A DNA stretch of 64,000 nucleotides from Snuella lapsa (GTDB taxonomy: Bacteria > Bacteroidota > Bacteroidia > Flavobacteriales > Flavobacteriaceae). The position numbers and the translations under genes are program-made. The stretch's first letter is position 1, and each line of letters opens with the position of its first letter. Where the stretch lies: contig NZ_BAABCY010000105.1 of NCBI RefSeq assembly GCF_039539345.1, positions 1 to 64,000 of the forward strand, read 5' to 3'. Under the pieces are notes generated by a model that saw nothing but the letters and a program-made list of their open reading frames with translations, was not told where the DNA came from and did no database searches. Shown here one piece after another: positions 18,755-27,730 of this stretch.

Positions 18755-18916
18755 TTATTTTTTATGTCTTGTTTCAGAAGATACAGAAAGTTTTTTTCTT
18801 CCCTTAGCTCTTCTACGAGCAAGGACTTTTCTACCGTTAGCAGAAGCCATTCGCTCTCTAAAACCATGCTTGTTTCTTCTCTTTCTCTTTGATGGTTGAA
18901 ACGTTCTTTTACTCAT
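18755..18916 (-). CDS. rpmH: 50S ribosomal protein L34
   Basis: A 53-residue basic protein read directly from the minus strand: it begins MSKRTFQPSKRKRRNKHGFR, continues with ERMASANGRKVLARRRAKGR and ends KKLSVSSETRHKK. This is the complete bacterial L34 pattern, a component of the large ribosomal subunit. It has its own consensus promoter (18980-19010) and its own terminator. It lies immediately upstream of carB rather than next to dnaA. Confidence 0.98.
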   Translation of the reverse strand: MSKRTFQPSKRKRRNKHGFRERMASANGRKVLARRRAKGRKKLSVSSETRHKK

Positions 18917-18979
18917 TACCTTGTATCTTTAATTCTGAATGTATTATCTTTAATTTGGTGTTTTTTCCAAAACTGAGTG

Positions 18980-19010
18980 CAAATATACAAAGAGTTTTTA
19001 CTTTGACAAA
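18980..19010 (-). promoter_or_regulatory. Consensus Bacteroidota promoter of rpmH
   Basis: On the minus strand, TTTG at 19010-19007 and TATATTTG at 18987-18980 are separated by exactly 19 bases. This is the -33/-7 pattern of the primary sigma factor in this phylum. The start codon of rpmH follows 63 bases downstream. Confidence 0.85.
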
Positions 19011-19212
19011 CCTTATTTAAAAATATTTTCACATCCTTATTTTTTTGATCTTTTACTATAAAAACACTAGCATAGAAGGTCTATTTACTCCAGCATTTAT
19101 TAAATCAGCATGGGTAAATTAAATAAAAAATTAGTTTCTTTGCAGTCTAAATTAAAAGGGCACTATCTACAAAATATTGAGTGTCCAATCACCTATTTAA
19201 ATTTACGTCAAA

Positions 19213-19788
19213 ATGTACAATAAAATTATAAAACTTATTATTGCGGCTGGTATCATTGCTTTTGCTATTTATCAATTTACTGAAGGTTATATAGGTAATG
19301 GCATTATGTTTATATTACTTTCCTTAATTTTTGTATTCCTTTATTTTAAAAATGAATTTATTCTATTGGCTTTTTTAAGATTGCGTAAACAAGATTTTGA
19401 AGGAGCAAAAAAATGGCTTAACAAAATCAAAAATCCAGAAGCTGCCCTAGTAACCAAACAGCAAGGTTATTATAATTACCTACATGGGATTATGGTTTCG
19501 CAAACCAACATGAATGAAGCGGAAAAGTACTTTAAGAAAGCTATTACTTTGGGCTTATCCATGGATCACGACCTGGCTATGGCAAAACTTAACTTATCGG
19601 GTATTGCTTTTTCCAAGCGTAGAAAGCAAGAAGCGCAAAGACTCTTAACAGAGGCCCAAAAATTAGATAAGCGCGGCATGCTTACAGATCAAATTAAAAT
19701 GATGAAAGAGAACATGAAACGCGCGCAAATGCCTAACCAACATTACGGATCTGGCGGTTCCCTTAGACAACAGAAAAGAAGAGGTTAA
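19213..19788 (+). CDS. Membrane-anchored protein with TPR-like helices, function unknown
   Basis: A 191-residue protein. Two hydrophobic segments occupy residues 5-50 (IIKLIIAAGIIAFAIYQF, NGIMFILLSLIFVFLYF). The remainder is helical and soluble, with tetratricopeptide-like spacing around ALVTKQQGYYNYLHGIMVSQ, NEAEKYFKKAITLGLSMDHD and AMAKLNLSGIAFSKRRKQEA. The C-terminus is basic and glycine-rich. The soluble part would face the cytoplasm if both segments span the membrane. It is transcribed alone and ends in its own terminator. I do not recognise a named function. Confidence 0.75.
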   Translation: MYNKIIKLIIAAGIIAFAIYQFTEGYIGNGIMFILLSLIFVFLYFKNEFILLAFLRLRKQDFEGAKKWLNKIKNPEAALVTKQQGYYNYLHGIMVSQTNMNEAEKYFKKAITLGLSMDHDLAMAKLNLSGIAFSKRRKQEAQRLLTEAQKLDKRGMLTDQIKMMKENMKRAQMPNQHYGSGGSLRQQKRRG

Positions 19789-19813
19789 AACGGCTATACA
19801 TATAATAAAAAAT

Positions 19814-19852
19814 AAGGCACTTATAAATCTATTTATAGGTGCCTTGTTTTTT
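19814..19852 (+). terminator. Rho-independent terminator after the TPR-like gene
   Basis: AAGGCAC and GTGCCTT pair, with the AT-rich arms TATAAAT and ATTTATA extending the stem. Six T residues follow on the plus strand. It lies 26 bases after the stop codon. Confidence 0.85.
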
Positions 19853-19979
19853 CTGAGCACTTCTTTTCATGGATATACAACAAAACAAATAAAAAAGCTG
19901 CCTTAAATTAGACAGCCATGCTTTTATAGAACTGGTTTAACGCAAGTTTGAATGCTTAGTATTCTTGGCTCAAGGTAAT

Positions 19980-20924
19980 TTATTGCACATCATAATATCC
20001 ATCTTTGGGAATATCAATAAAATATAACTTTCTAGATTTATTATTAAGATGTCGTTCTCTTAACCAAGGGTTATGAAGCTTTAAGATTTTATAATTGATC
20101 CCAAAGTTTTCAGCGAATTTTGAAAAATTAGTTACGGCTGTATCGACCTCAACTTTATATGTTGGTACATTGTTATACAGATCTTTCTCCCTAAAATTAA
20201 AACCATATTTTGTTGGGTTGGTTAAAATTTCCTTTAAAGCAACAATTCTAAAGAGGTATCGCCCCGTTTCCTCTCCTAACAATAAATCATAGTAATTAGT
20301 TACATTCTGTTCTTTTAAACGTCTGGAGACACCTGCGTTTCCTGCATTATATGCTGCTGCTGCCAATGTCCAAGAACCTAGTTGTTCTTTCGATTTTAAC
20401 AGGTATTTACAAGCGACTTCGGTTGCTTTCTCTAAGTTATAACGTTCGTCTACATTTGTATTTATTTCTAAGCCATTTTCTCTTCCAGTAGATTTCATGA
20501 TTTGCCATACACCTCTGGCTCCTGCTGGAGATACAGCATTGGTCAAACCACTTTCTATCACGGCCAAATACTTAAAATCATCGGGCACACCATATTTAGC
20601 GAGGATGGGTTCCATAATCGGAAAGTATTTTCTCGCCCTTTTAAACATAAGTAACCCATTAGACTGCCAATAGGTATTGACCAATAACTCTCTGTCCATA
20701 CGTTCTAGGATATCAGGGTTTTTTAAGGGCATCTGTTCTCCTGCAAAATCTAAATTATCGGGCACCTGTAATGCATAAACGTTATAATCGTTTATAAGCT
20801 TTTTTTCAAAATTCTCATCGGTTGGAGCGTCTTGGAGGGCATAAATAAACAAGGCAGATAAACTTAATAATCCCACAAACGCCAGTGCTTTTTCTACTAT
20901 CTTCATCATTAAAAAGTTTTGCAT
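19980..20924 (-). CDS. Lytic murein transglycosylase (SLT/MltD-like)
   Basis: A 314-residue exported protein with an N-terminal hydrophobic segment (LAFVGLLSLSALFIYAL). The SLT domain covers about residues 95-240. DDFKYLAVIESGLTNAVSPA contains the catalytic Glu (ESG), followed by GARGVWQIMKSTGRENG and AAAAYNAGNAGVSRRL, which are diagnostic. It cleaves the MurNAc-GlcNAc bond of peptidoglycan with formation of the 1,6-anhydro product. No LysM repeat is present, unlike E. coli MltD, so the C-terminal 70 residues are a different extension. The alpha/beta hydrolase gene upstream lies 31 bases away in the same direction. Confidence 0.9.
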   Translation of the reverse strand: MQNFLMMKIVEKALAFVGLLSLSALFIYALQDAPTDENFEKKLINDYNVYALQVPDNLDFAGEQMPLKNPDILERMDRELLVNTYWQSNGLLMFKRARKYFPIMEPILAKYGVPDDFKYLAVIESGLTNAVSPAGARGVWQIMKSTGRENGLEINTNVDERYNLEKATEVACKYLLKSKEQLGSWTLAAAAYNAGNAGVSRRLKEQNVTNYYDLLLGEETGRYLFRIVALKEILTNPTKYGFNFREKDLYNNVPTYKVEVDTAVTNFSKFAENFGINYKILKLHNPWLRERHLNNKSRKLYFIDIPKDGYYDVQ

Positions 20925-20955
20925 AAAATTAAAAAAAATAATTGAAAGGGCTCTA

Positions 20956-21624
20956 TTAAGCGTTTAAAATGATTCTTGGTAAATGTTCATTAAACCACTT
21001 ATATTTATTGATAATCATTATATGGGAACCATTTTTTACTGTAATACAAGATTGAATATTTTTTATAGGGAATACTGCGTCTTTATCGCCATGTATATGT
21101 ACAATATCTTCTTGAAAAAACTCTTGCTTCCAACACACCATATGCTTAATGGCCCAACTTAAATATTCCGGGGCATTAACAGACAAATATTTTTTATACA
21201 AATCCAAACGTTTTGTTATACCATTCCCAAAAGCATATTTTGCCAATATATCAATATTTGACGCTAACTGGGTTGGTATTAATTTATAAGCTTTTGTTTT
21301 ACATGCCAATAACATTTGCACTGGTAACTCCTTAACTGTTTTTACACTCGAAACTATAATTAGTTTTTTAACCTTAATATGCTTACTAATTTCCTGAACT
21401 AATACACCTCCAAATGATACTCCTAATAAAACAACATCATCATGTTTTATATGTTTGGATAGCCTCAAAGCATAATCATGAAGTGATTCATTGTTATTTA
21501 ACGGCATTATCCATTCCAACCAATGAATTTCAAACCTATCCTCGGGCAATTTAATGTGCTCAAAAATGATTGGACTTGCAGCCATGCCCGGCATCAAATA
21601 AATATGAATTATTTTTTGTGGCAT
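20956..21624 (-). CDS. Alpha/beta-hydrolase family protein
   Basis: A 222-residue cytoplasmic protein. It begins IHIYLMPGMAASPIIFEHI, carries the nucleophile elbow LLGVSFGGVLVQEI (Gly-x-Ser-x-Gly), and has a probable catalytic Asp and His in HIHGDKDAVFPIKN and NGSHIMI. The core matches small alpha/beta hydrolases of unknown substrate. It is probably co-transcribed with the downstream transglycosylase gene. The substrate cannot be predicted. Confidence 0.8.
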   Translation of the reverse strand: MPQKIIHIYLMPGMAASPIIFEHIKLPEDRFEIHWLEWIMPLNNNESLHDYALRLSKHIKHDDVVLLGVSFGGVLVQEISKHIKVKKLIIVSSVKTVKELPVQMLLACKTKAYKLIPTQLASNIDILAKYAFGNGITKRLDLYKKYLSVNAPEYLSWAIKHMVCWKQEFFQEDIVHIHGDKDAVFPIKNIQSCITVKNGSHIMIINKYKWFNEHLPRIILNA

Positions 21625-21746
21625 TTAATCAAATAATTTTTTACTACTAATAAAAGTAACTTCTCATAAACCATAAAAATCCACCTAATAGTTTATTTAA
21701 TAAGGCATTAACTTAAATTCTACTTTAGAGTGATACTTTTTTTTTG

Positions 21747-21754
21747 TAAATTTG
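21747..21754 (+). promoter_or_regulatory. Candidate -7 box before the YjdJ-like gene
   Basis: TAAATTTG fits TAnnTTTG and lies 63 bases before the start codon. A TTTAG at 21724 is close to the -33 position but imperfect. Confidence 0.4.
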
Positions 21755-21816
21755 TATCACAAAGCTAATAAATAGTCCTCACTATTAATATTCCATTGAA
21801 ATAAAACACACACACC

Positions 21817-22113
21817 ATGATTGATGTTGCAGAATTAATAGACAATGATTTCTTACGCCAATTTGAAATTAAAATTGATGATCATTTAGCTAAAATTGAA
21901 TACTCCTTGCAAGAGCGCAAAATCTTTTTAACAAAGCTTGTTATTCCTGAAGAAATTAATGACGAAGATTTTAGCAAAGAATTTCTATCTGCTGTTTTTA
22001 AACAAATTGAAGATCGCAATTTAAGCATTGTCCCTACAAGCCCTGAAATTGCAAAATTTGTTAGAAGTAACAGAAAATACAAACGAATGCTACCTGTAGG
22101 AGTAAGGATTTAA
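21817..22113 (+). CDS. Small YjdJ-type GNAT-like protein
   Basis: A 98-residue protein. Its layout matches the short YjdJ/YidJ group of the GCN5 N-acetyltransferase family: a start like DNDFLRQFEIKIDDHLAKIE, an internal LTKLVIPEEI, a helix EFLSAVFKQIEDRNLSIVPT and the ending EIAKFVRSNRKYKRMLP. The RGxG acetyl-CoA loop seen in active members is replaced by NDEDFSKEF, so cofactor binding is doubtful. It may be a non-catalytic relative. It is a single-gene transcript with a -7 box and a terminator. Confidence 0.72.
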   Translation: MIDVAELIDNDFLRQFEIKIDDHLAKIEYSLQERKIFLTKLVIPEEINDEDFSKEFLSAVFKQIEDRNLSIVPTSPEIAKFVRSNRKYKRMLPVGVRI

Positions 22114-22167
22114 GTTATTTAAATTATAGATTGTTAGACCACAAACCTCTACTTACCTGTGTTAGTA

Positions 22168-22197
22168 AAGGTTAAAAGCTCTTTTAACTTCTTTTTT
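22168..22197 (+). terminator. Terminator after the YjdJ-like gene
   Basis: GTTAAAAG and CTTTTAAC pair around a 2-base loop and are followed by TTCTTTTTT on the plus strand, 58 bases after the stop codon. Confidence 0.7.
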
Positions 22198-22271
22198 GAA
22201 ATTTTAAACAGTGACTTGGTTTTAGTGTTCAATAGATACAAAAGCATAATCTTCTTAAGAAACTCTTAAGT

Positions 22272-22805
22272 TTACTCTTTTGTAAATACATAAGTTACAT
22301 CCTGAGAAAGGATAGTTTCTAACGTTTCGCTATCTTTAACCACAAACCCGTTAGGCACTTCCATTACAAGTGCATTATCCTTAAAAATCAAAACTGAACT
22401 GCCGCCAACTTTGTTAAAAGTGATGTCTGCATCTATTATAATAGTATTATCACTTTTAGTATAAGAAAAAGGGTGCGGTACATTATCTGAATCTGTAACC
22501 GAAGTGGACATAAAAGTCAGCATATCACCTTCCGTTATGGCATTAAATGAAACATTTAGAGCTGAATAAAAAATACTGCCATTAGAATTGTCGGCTATAA
22601 CCAAGGCTGAATCATTTAGATAGCCAAACTCTGTTAACAGATTAGAACTTTTTACACCATCACTATTTAAATCTATTGGTGTATTTACTTGCCAAGCGGA
22701 TAATTTCCATGTTCCTTCAAGAGCATTATCGTCATTATCACTACTACAACTGGAAAAGCATACCAACAAACAGGCTAAGTAAAAGATTGAAATTATTTTT
22801 TTCAT
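22272..22805 (-). CDS. Lipocalin-like lipoprotein, function unknown
   Basis: A 177-residue lipoprotein with the signal peptide FYLACLLVCFSSC followed by a short Asp/Asn linker (SSDNDDN). The mature part starts with LEGTWKLSAWQV, the usual opening of lipocalin-like lipoproteins of Bacteroidota, and is predicted to be all beta. No catalytic residues are recognisable. It is a stand-alone gene downstream of a divergent region. The role is unknown; ligand binding at the outer membrane is possible. Confidence 0.72.
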   Translation of the reverse strand: MKKIISIFYLACLLVCFSSCSSDNDDNALEGTWKLSAWQVNTPIDLNSDGVKSSNLLTEFGYLNDSALVIADNSNGSIFYSALNVSFNAITEGDMLTFMSTSVTDSDNVPHPFSYTKSDNTIIIDADITFNKVGGSSVLIFKDNALVMEVPNGFVVKDSETLETILSQDVTYVFTKE

Positions 22806-22913
22806 ACAATTTGGGGATTATATGAGGTAAAAATAAAAGTCAATACGATATTTGTATAAAAAATCGGTTAAGACGTATAAAATTCGGTTAAACCTCTATA
22901 TCAGCACACTAAA

Positions 22914-24260
22914 TTAACCAGAATATACGTTCGCGAACTCGAATCGTACCAATCCGTCGTCGTCAATCCGGGTGAGTTCTATATTGTGAAGTGTATTTAC
23001 GAGTTCGGGATTCCACGGTGTTTTTACCTTTACATAGTTTTCCGTAAATCCGTGTATATATCCTTCTTTATTTTCACTTTCGAAGAGTACCGTACGCATA
23101 CTTCCTAATTGACTTTCGTAGAAAGCTCTGCGTTTTTTAACCGATAAGCCTCTTAGCATTTTGCTCCTTTTATTCCTAACTTTCATTGGCACCACATCTT
23201 CCATTTCGGCTGCTTCGGTATTATCGCGTTCCGAATAGGTAAATACATGTAAGTAAGAGATATCGAGCGTGTTTAAAAAATTATAGGTTTCAAGAAAATG
23301 GGCATCAGTTTCTCCTGGAAACCCAACTATAACATCTACTCCAATACAAGCATGCGGCATTACTTCCCTAATTTTTGATACGCGGTCTATATACAATTCA
23401 CGCATATAACGGCGTTTCATTTTTTTAAGAATGGTATTACTACCACTCTGTAACGGAATATGAAAATGCGGGACAAAAGCTTTACTGGAGGCAACGAAAT
23501 CGATCGTTTCATTCTTAAGTAAATTAGGTTCAATAGACGAAATACGCAAACGCTCAATACCTTCAACTTCATCCAAAGCCTTTACCAATTCAAAAAAAGT
23601 ATGTTCATGCTTCTTATTTCCGAATTCTCCCTTTCCATAATCCCCAATATTAACACCTGTAAGAACGATCTCCCTGATATTCTGCTCTGAAATCTCCCTA
23701 GCATTCTTCAATACATTTTCCAGACTATCACTTCGTGATATTCCTCTTGCTAAGGGGATGGTGCAATAGGTACATTTGTAATCGCACCCATCTTGTACTT
23801 TCAAAAAAGCCCGGGTACGGTCTCCAATGGAATAGGATCCCACATAAAAGTCGGCTTCTTCTATATCACACGAGTGCACCTCTCCTGTTCCGCGACTACG
23901 TTCTGGTTGCTCTAATAAATCGTTTATATAACTGGTTAAATTGAATTTTTCAGTAGCTCCAAGTACTAAATCCACACCATTAACATCGGCCAACTCATGA
24001 GGCTTAAGCTGTGCATAGCAACCAATAGCGGCAACAAAAGCATCCGCATTACTCTTATGCGCTTGATTTACTATGGATTTAAAACGCTTATCGGCATTTT
24101 CGGTTACCGAACAGGTATTAATGACATAAATATCGGCTTTTTCGGAAAAATCAACACGATCAAAACCTTCGGTAGAAAAGCTTCTCGCTATGGTTGAAGT
24201 TTCAGAAAAATTTAATTTACAACCCAGGGTATAAAATGCTACTTTTTTTCTCGTCGCCAT
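22914..24260 (-). CDS. mtaB: tRNA t6A37 methylthiotransferase MtaB
   Basis: A 448-residue radical-SAM enzyme that adds a methylthio group to t6A at position 37 of tRNAs reading ANN codons. The N-terminal UPF0004 domain has three cluster cysteines (TLGCKLNFSE, VINTCSVTENAD, AAIGCYAQL). The radical-SAM motif CxxxCxxC is seen in QDGCDYKCTYCTIPLARG. A TRAM domain closes the protein (about 380-445). The opening ATRKKVAFYTLGCKLNFSE and the CSVTENAD motif separate it from MiaB and RimO. It is expressed alone or with an unknown partner; the YceI-like gene upstream starts 638 bases away from its start. Confidence 0.95.
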   Translation of the reverse strand: MATRKKVAFYTLGCKLNFSETSTIARSFSTEGFDRVDFSEKADIYVINTCSVTENADKRFKSIVNQAHKSNADAFVAAIGCYAQLKPHELADVNGVDLVLGATEKFNLTSYINDLLEQPERSRGTGEVHSCDIEEADFYVGSYSIGDRTRAFLKVQDGCDYKCTYCTIPLARGISRSDSLENVLKNAREISEQNIREIVLTGVNIGDYGKGEFGNKKHEHTFFELVKALDEVEGIERLRISSIEPNLLKNETIDFVASSKAFVPHFHIPLQSGSNTILKKMKRRYMRELYIDRVSKIREVMPHACIGVDVIVGFPGETDAHFLETYNFLNTLDISYLHVFTYSERDNTEAAEMEDVVPMKVRNKRSKMLRGLSVKKRRAFYESQLGSMRTVLFESENKEGYIHGFTENYVKVKTPWNPELVNTLHNIELTRIDDDGLVRFEFANVYSG

Positions 24261-24313
24261 CTAATTTATTAAAGGCTACAAAGTTAATAAAAAAGACAGG
24301 AATCTTTAAGAAG

Positions 24314-24898
24314 TTATTTTTCTTTAAGCTGAAGTTGAAAATTGATTTCAATAGCATCTTTAACAACTATCAGGCCTAAAAACTTTTTAGGAGGTTCCAG
24401 ATTAAAATCGCTAAGCTTCAAGTTTAAAACACCTTTAACGCTCATATCATTTGAAGTATCCATTTTTACAGGTACTGTATACGCGCTCGTAACACCTGCT
24501 ATTTTAAGATCTAAACTTGCCTGAATAAGGTTATTATTCACTTCATGCTTCTTTATTTCTTTTAGAGTAAGAAATATTTTGGGATATGCATCGGACTTTA
24601 ATAATTTTTGAAAATCATTATTCATTCCTTTGTGCCCACAATCAAAATGGGCGTTGTCCAAAACTAGTGTTGTTTTGGTAAAAACTATTTTGTTTGCTTC
24701 CTTTTCAAAAATAATAGGAATGGGCTTAACCAATTGGTTAATATCGTAATAACAAATAAAACTACTAACATTAGTTGCTCCTTTAACAAAGAGCGTACTC
24801 TCTGGGGTAATAAAGACAGACGTTGTACCAACGAAACTATTTTTGTTGGTAAAGGCCAACAAAGTTATAATAGTACCTATAAAAACAATCCTTTTCAT
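24314..24898 (-). CDS. YceI-family secreted protein
   Basis: A 194-residue protein with a signal sequence (VFIGTIITLLAFTNKNSF). The lipocalin-like YceI fold is suggested by FITPESTLFVKGATNVSSF, the paired segment LLKSDAYPKIFLTLKEIKKH, LDLKIAGVTSAYTVPVKM and VKGVLNLKLSDFNLEPPKKF. Family members bind long isoprenoid chains in the periplasm. A second YceI protein lies at 26798-27379; the two differ clearly and are not a recent duplication. Function is unknown beyond the family. Confidence 0.8.
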   Translation of the reverse strand: MKRIVFIGTIITLLAFTNKNSFVGTTSVFITPESTLFVKGATNVSSFICYYDINQLVKPIPIIFEKEANKIVFTKTTLVLDNAHFDCGHKGMNNDFQKLLKSDAYPKIFLTLKEIKKHEVNNNLIQASLDLKIAGVTSAYTVPVKMDTSNDMSVKGVLNLKLSDFNLEPPKKFLGLIVVKDAIEINFQLQLKEK

Positions 24899-25482
24899 GT
24901 GCTCATATTTTTTCTTCTAAGGACACATACAACATCCATATAATCATTAAGTCGCCCAAAAAGCATTTCTCTTATGGATGTTTCATCTTTGCTATTATTA
25001 ACCCATTGTATATTTTTGACAAAATTCTTTCAATTCGATTTAACGATTGAAACGAATAAAATTTGTATCGAAAATAAAAATTTTAGCCTTTGAAATAGTT
25101 CTCGATACTATTCTTTATATAAAAATCAATCGAACCGACATTTTTGAAACTAGTTTGACTCAATATGCACAACGGGTTATTATTAATCACAATAACAAAT
25201 TTAATACTTTAGACTTAAATAAAGAATTTCTTGAAACGAACTATCCTCGAGGTTGAGCCATAGAGGTATTTCGCTCGTTTCATTTTAACCTTTTAGGTCA
25301 AAAACCGAAATTCTATATTTAGATTCCCATTTCCATGAATAACAATGTCAGTGGAAACCCTAACGCAAAGCGTCGAGGAATTCTTTTCGATTAAAAAAAA
25401 ATAAGCCCCTGAACATACAACACTTTAAGCAGTCATATAATCCAGAGGCTTTACTAACTATTAGCTTGTTCACTATTGCATT
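24899..25482. other. Gap without a supported gene
   Basis: This 584-base stretch holds the upstream region of the YceI gene and, at 25393-25451, the terminator of the outer-membrane protein gene. A 69-codon frame with a TTG start (25047-25256) has no recognisable features and is not accepted. No RNA gene or repeat was identified. Confidence 0.6.
25393..25451 (-). terminator. Terminator of the outer-membrane protein gene
   Basis: On the minus strand AAGCCTCTG pairs with CAGGGGCTT (one G-T pair) around a 31-base loop, followed by a long T run. It starts 32 bases after the stop codon at 25483. Confidence 0.65.
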
Positions 25483-26763
25483 TTAAAAACTGATGGCTGC
25501 TTCTAAAACTAAACCATTAAACTTACCTTCATAACGGTAATCCGCACTAGGATAATCGTTATATTTTTGGTTAACATACTCAGCTTTCATTAAGATGTTT
25601 TTGGTCATAAACCAACCTGCTGTTAATTGGAATCTGTTTACAGTAACATTGTCTCCACTTGTTAACTCACCACTAACGGTATTATAACGTGTTCCTAAAT
25701 ACAAGTTTTCTTTATTTCCGAATCTGTAAAGTAACTCACCTGATACTTGATTCCAAGTTCTATCATTAGTTTCACTAACTTTTTTCCCTTTGGCAGATTC
25801 TATGATTCCAAAAAACTCTAACCCTTTATATTTCAAGAATGGGTTTATCATGAAGGCGGTCATCTCATTTTTTAAATCTGGATTGATTCTACCTGCTCTA
25901 AAACTATCACCAACAGCATCTCCATTAACATCTTTTCCATTCATTACAGTATAGTATCGAGATCCTGCTCTGTCACCACTATAAAGGTAAATTCCTCTGG
26001 CATTGTTGTGAGCACTATGAAATAATGACCCTGTTAAACGGAAACGGAAATCAGTGTTAACTTGTTTATCGTATCCAAATTTAGCTAAAAATGAAGGGCT
26101 TGTTTGATCCTTGTCGGTTACATTCTGATTTAATTTACCATTTGTAAATCCAACCATACCTAACCATCCGTTGTTTAAGTAATATACTTCTGCCCCTACC
26201 TCGGTAGTGAAAGCATCCATTAGGTAATTACCAACAAAAGGATTATGTAGTGCCATGGCATTATCACTTCTTCTGAAATGACCATCACCATAGTTATTTT
26301 CCATATGCCCGATTTTAATTCTAATGTACTTCATTAAATCCTCTGCAAAGCCCTCACTGATAAAGTCCAATTTATCTATTTGGATATACCCGCCTTTAAC
26401 GTAAGCTTCTGTATGGTGTTGAGAAGACAAATAGGTACGTAAGTGCATTCTAACACCATCGTATAAAGCAACATCTAAATCTAGGTTAGCGGTTGCAAGG
26501 TTAAAATTAGATCCTAGATCTGTAAGCGTGATATCACTGTTTGAGTTTTCCTGAGTTAAAGATTGGAATTGTAGTGTTGAAGCGCCTCCAAGTCTTACTT
26601 TTACACCATCGTACGTAGAAACAGTATCTTTAGCTGGTTCAAAAACATTAACGCCTCGTTGGTCTGGGTCTCTGTAGTTATCTAAACTTCTGTTTTGCGC
26701 ATAAAAACTAAATCCGGTTAATATGGCTATCAATAGTATTGATCTTTTTAAAATTGATTTCAT
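25483..26763 (-). CDS. Outer-membrane beta-barrel protein (porin-like)
   Basis: A 426-residue protein with a signal peptide (SILLIAILTGFSFYAQ). Alternating amphipathic strands ending in aromatic residues fill the length: VKVRLGGASTLQFQSL, VRMHLRTYLSSQHHTEAYV, YLGTRYNTVSGELT, and a C-terminal strand FNGLVLEAAISF that ends in Phe, as outer-membrane barrels do. It resembles porins but has no specific substrate signature. It lies 34 bases downstream of a YceI gene and is probably in one operon with it, behind an FNR-like palindrome. Confidence 0.78.
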   Translation of the reverse strand: MKSILKRSILLIAILTGFSFYAQNRSLDNYRDPDQRGVNVFEPAKDTVSTYDGVKVRLGGASTLQFQSLTQENSNSDITLTDLGSNFNLATANLDLDVALYDGVRMHLRTYLSSQHHTEAYVKGGYIQIDKLDFISEGFAEDLMKYIRIKIGHMENNYGDGHFRRSDNAMALHNPFVGNYLMDAFTTEVGAEVYYLNNGWLGMVGFTNGKLNQNVTDKDQTSPSFLAKFGYDKQVNTDFRFRLTGSLFHSAHNNARGIYLYSGDRAGSRYYTVMNGKDVNGDAVGDSFRAGRINPDLKNEMTAFMINPFLKYKGLEFFGIIESAKGKKVSETNDRTWNQVSGELLYRFGNKENLYLGTRYNTVSGELTSGDNVTVNRFQLTAGWFMTKNILMKAEYVNQKYNDYPSADYRYEGKFNGLVLEAAISF

Positions 26764-26797
26764 GATATTTAAATTTAGTGTTAAGTTATTCTATAGT

Positions 26798-27379
26798 TTA
26801 TCTAAAAATTGTTGTAAATTTTATGGTTAAATCGTTTCCGGTTGTAATCGTTCCAAACAAAGCCGTTGGCGGATCAATATTAAAGTCTGTCATTTTTATA
26901 TTTTTTTCTCCTGTTAAACTCACTTTTTCATTGGCTATTGCAACTGTAAAATCTATATCCACCTGCTTTTTAACTCCTGTAATTGTTAAATCCCCTACTG
27001 TTTTTACCAAAAATTTGCCAGCTCCTTTGTTTGTTATCTCTTTTACTTCCACTAGTTGAAACAATACATTTGGATAATCGTCTGTTCTTAATGCCTTAAA
27101 AGTGTTCTTATCCATTGTCCTCTTCCCACTTTTCAAGCTCTCTGATACTATTTTAACCTGACATGCTGTAATATTCCCTGTAGTAATATCAGAAAATTTT
27201 ATACTACCGCTTTGCTCCTCAGCTTCTATATGCCAATCATGCAAACTAGAAGTCCCTAAAACTTTTAAAGAAGATTCCCCGTTTATTAAATCAAATTCTT
27301 GAGCACTTACCTGTGATATAAAAAGGAAGGATGCCAGTAAACTCCAAATACCTAAACTTATATTTCTAAACCCTGTCAT
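26798..27379 (-). CDS. YceI-family periplasmic protein
   Basis: A 193-residue protein with a signal peptide ending near VSAQ. Typical YceI features are GESSLKVLGTSSLHDWHIEA, TMDKNTFKALRTDDYPNVLF, VVG-type strands such as VGDLTITGVKKQVDIDF, and a C-terminal FGTITTGNDLTIKF. The family folds as a lipocalin-like barrel that binds polyisoprenoids. It heads a two-gene unit with the outer-membrane barrel gene. An inverted repeat with an FNR-type core lies 55-72 bases upstream of its start. Confidence 0.88.
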   Translation of the reverse strand: MTGFRNISLGIWSLLASFLFISQVSAQEFDLINGESSLKVLGTSSLHDWHIEAEEQSGSIKFSDITTGNITACQVKIVSESLKSGKRTMDKNTFKALRTDDYPNVLFQLVEVKEITNKGAGKFLVKTVGDLTITGVKKQVDIDFTVAIANEKVSLTGEKNIKMTDFNIDPPTALFGTITTGNDLTIKFTTIFR

Positions 27380-27730
27380 TGTGATTTATCTTTTAAATTC
27401 TTACACAAAGTTCAGCCATACATGACTATTAAAATATGATTTTTATCATATCCAATTCAATTTTAAGAGCGCAATGGGTATTGATAAAATAAGACTTCAT
27501 CGAAATCCCATATATAAGACCTAAAAACAAGGCAACTGATAAACCTGTTTTCCTTAGCACATAAAAACTAGCACTCAATTTTCATTGCTTTTAATAAAAA
27601 CTATCAATAAACCCACTGTATAAGGCTCTTCATTTAAAAAGCAAAAAAAGTACTAGCAAGAGTTGTTAAATTAGTAGAAACAGTCTTAAAGATGCCCTAG
27701 TTTTGCTCTATATACTTTTTAAAAAAATTT
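27380..27730. other. Divergent intergenic region with FNR-like palindrome
   Basis: This 351-base region separates the YceI operon from the fuconate dehydratase gene. It contains the palindrome at 27434-27451 and, on the plus strand, TAGTTTTG at 27698-27705, a possible -7 box just before the dehydratase. No coding frame is supported. Confidence 0.6.
27434..27451. promoter_or_regulatory. FNR-like inverted repeat upstream of the YceI gene
   Basis: ATATGAT and ATCATAT flank a TTTT loop. The core TGAT-N4-ATCA equals the inner part of the FNR/CRP-family site TTGAT-N4-ATCAA. It lies 55-72 bases upstream of the YceI start codon. Confidence 0.5.

Noticed and set aside
25047..25256. A 69-codon frame in the gap upstream of the YceI gene
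   Set aside because: It needs a TTG start, has no recognisable domain and lies in AT-rich DNA.
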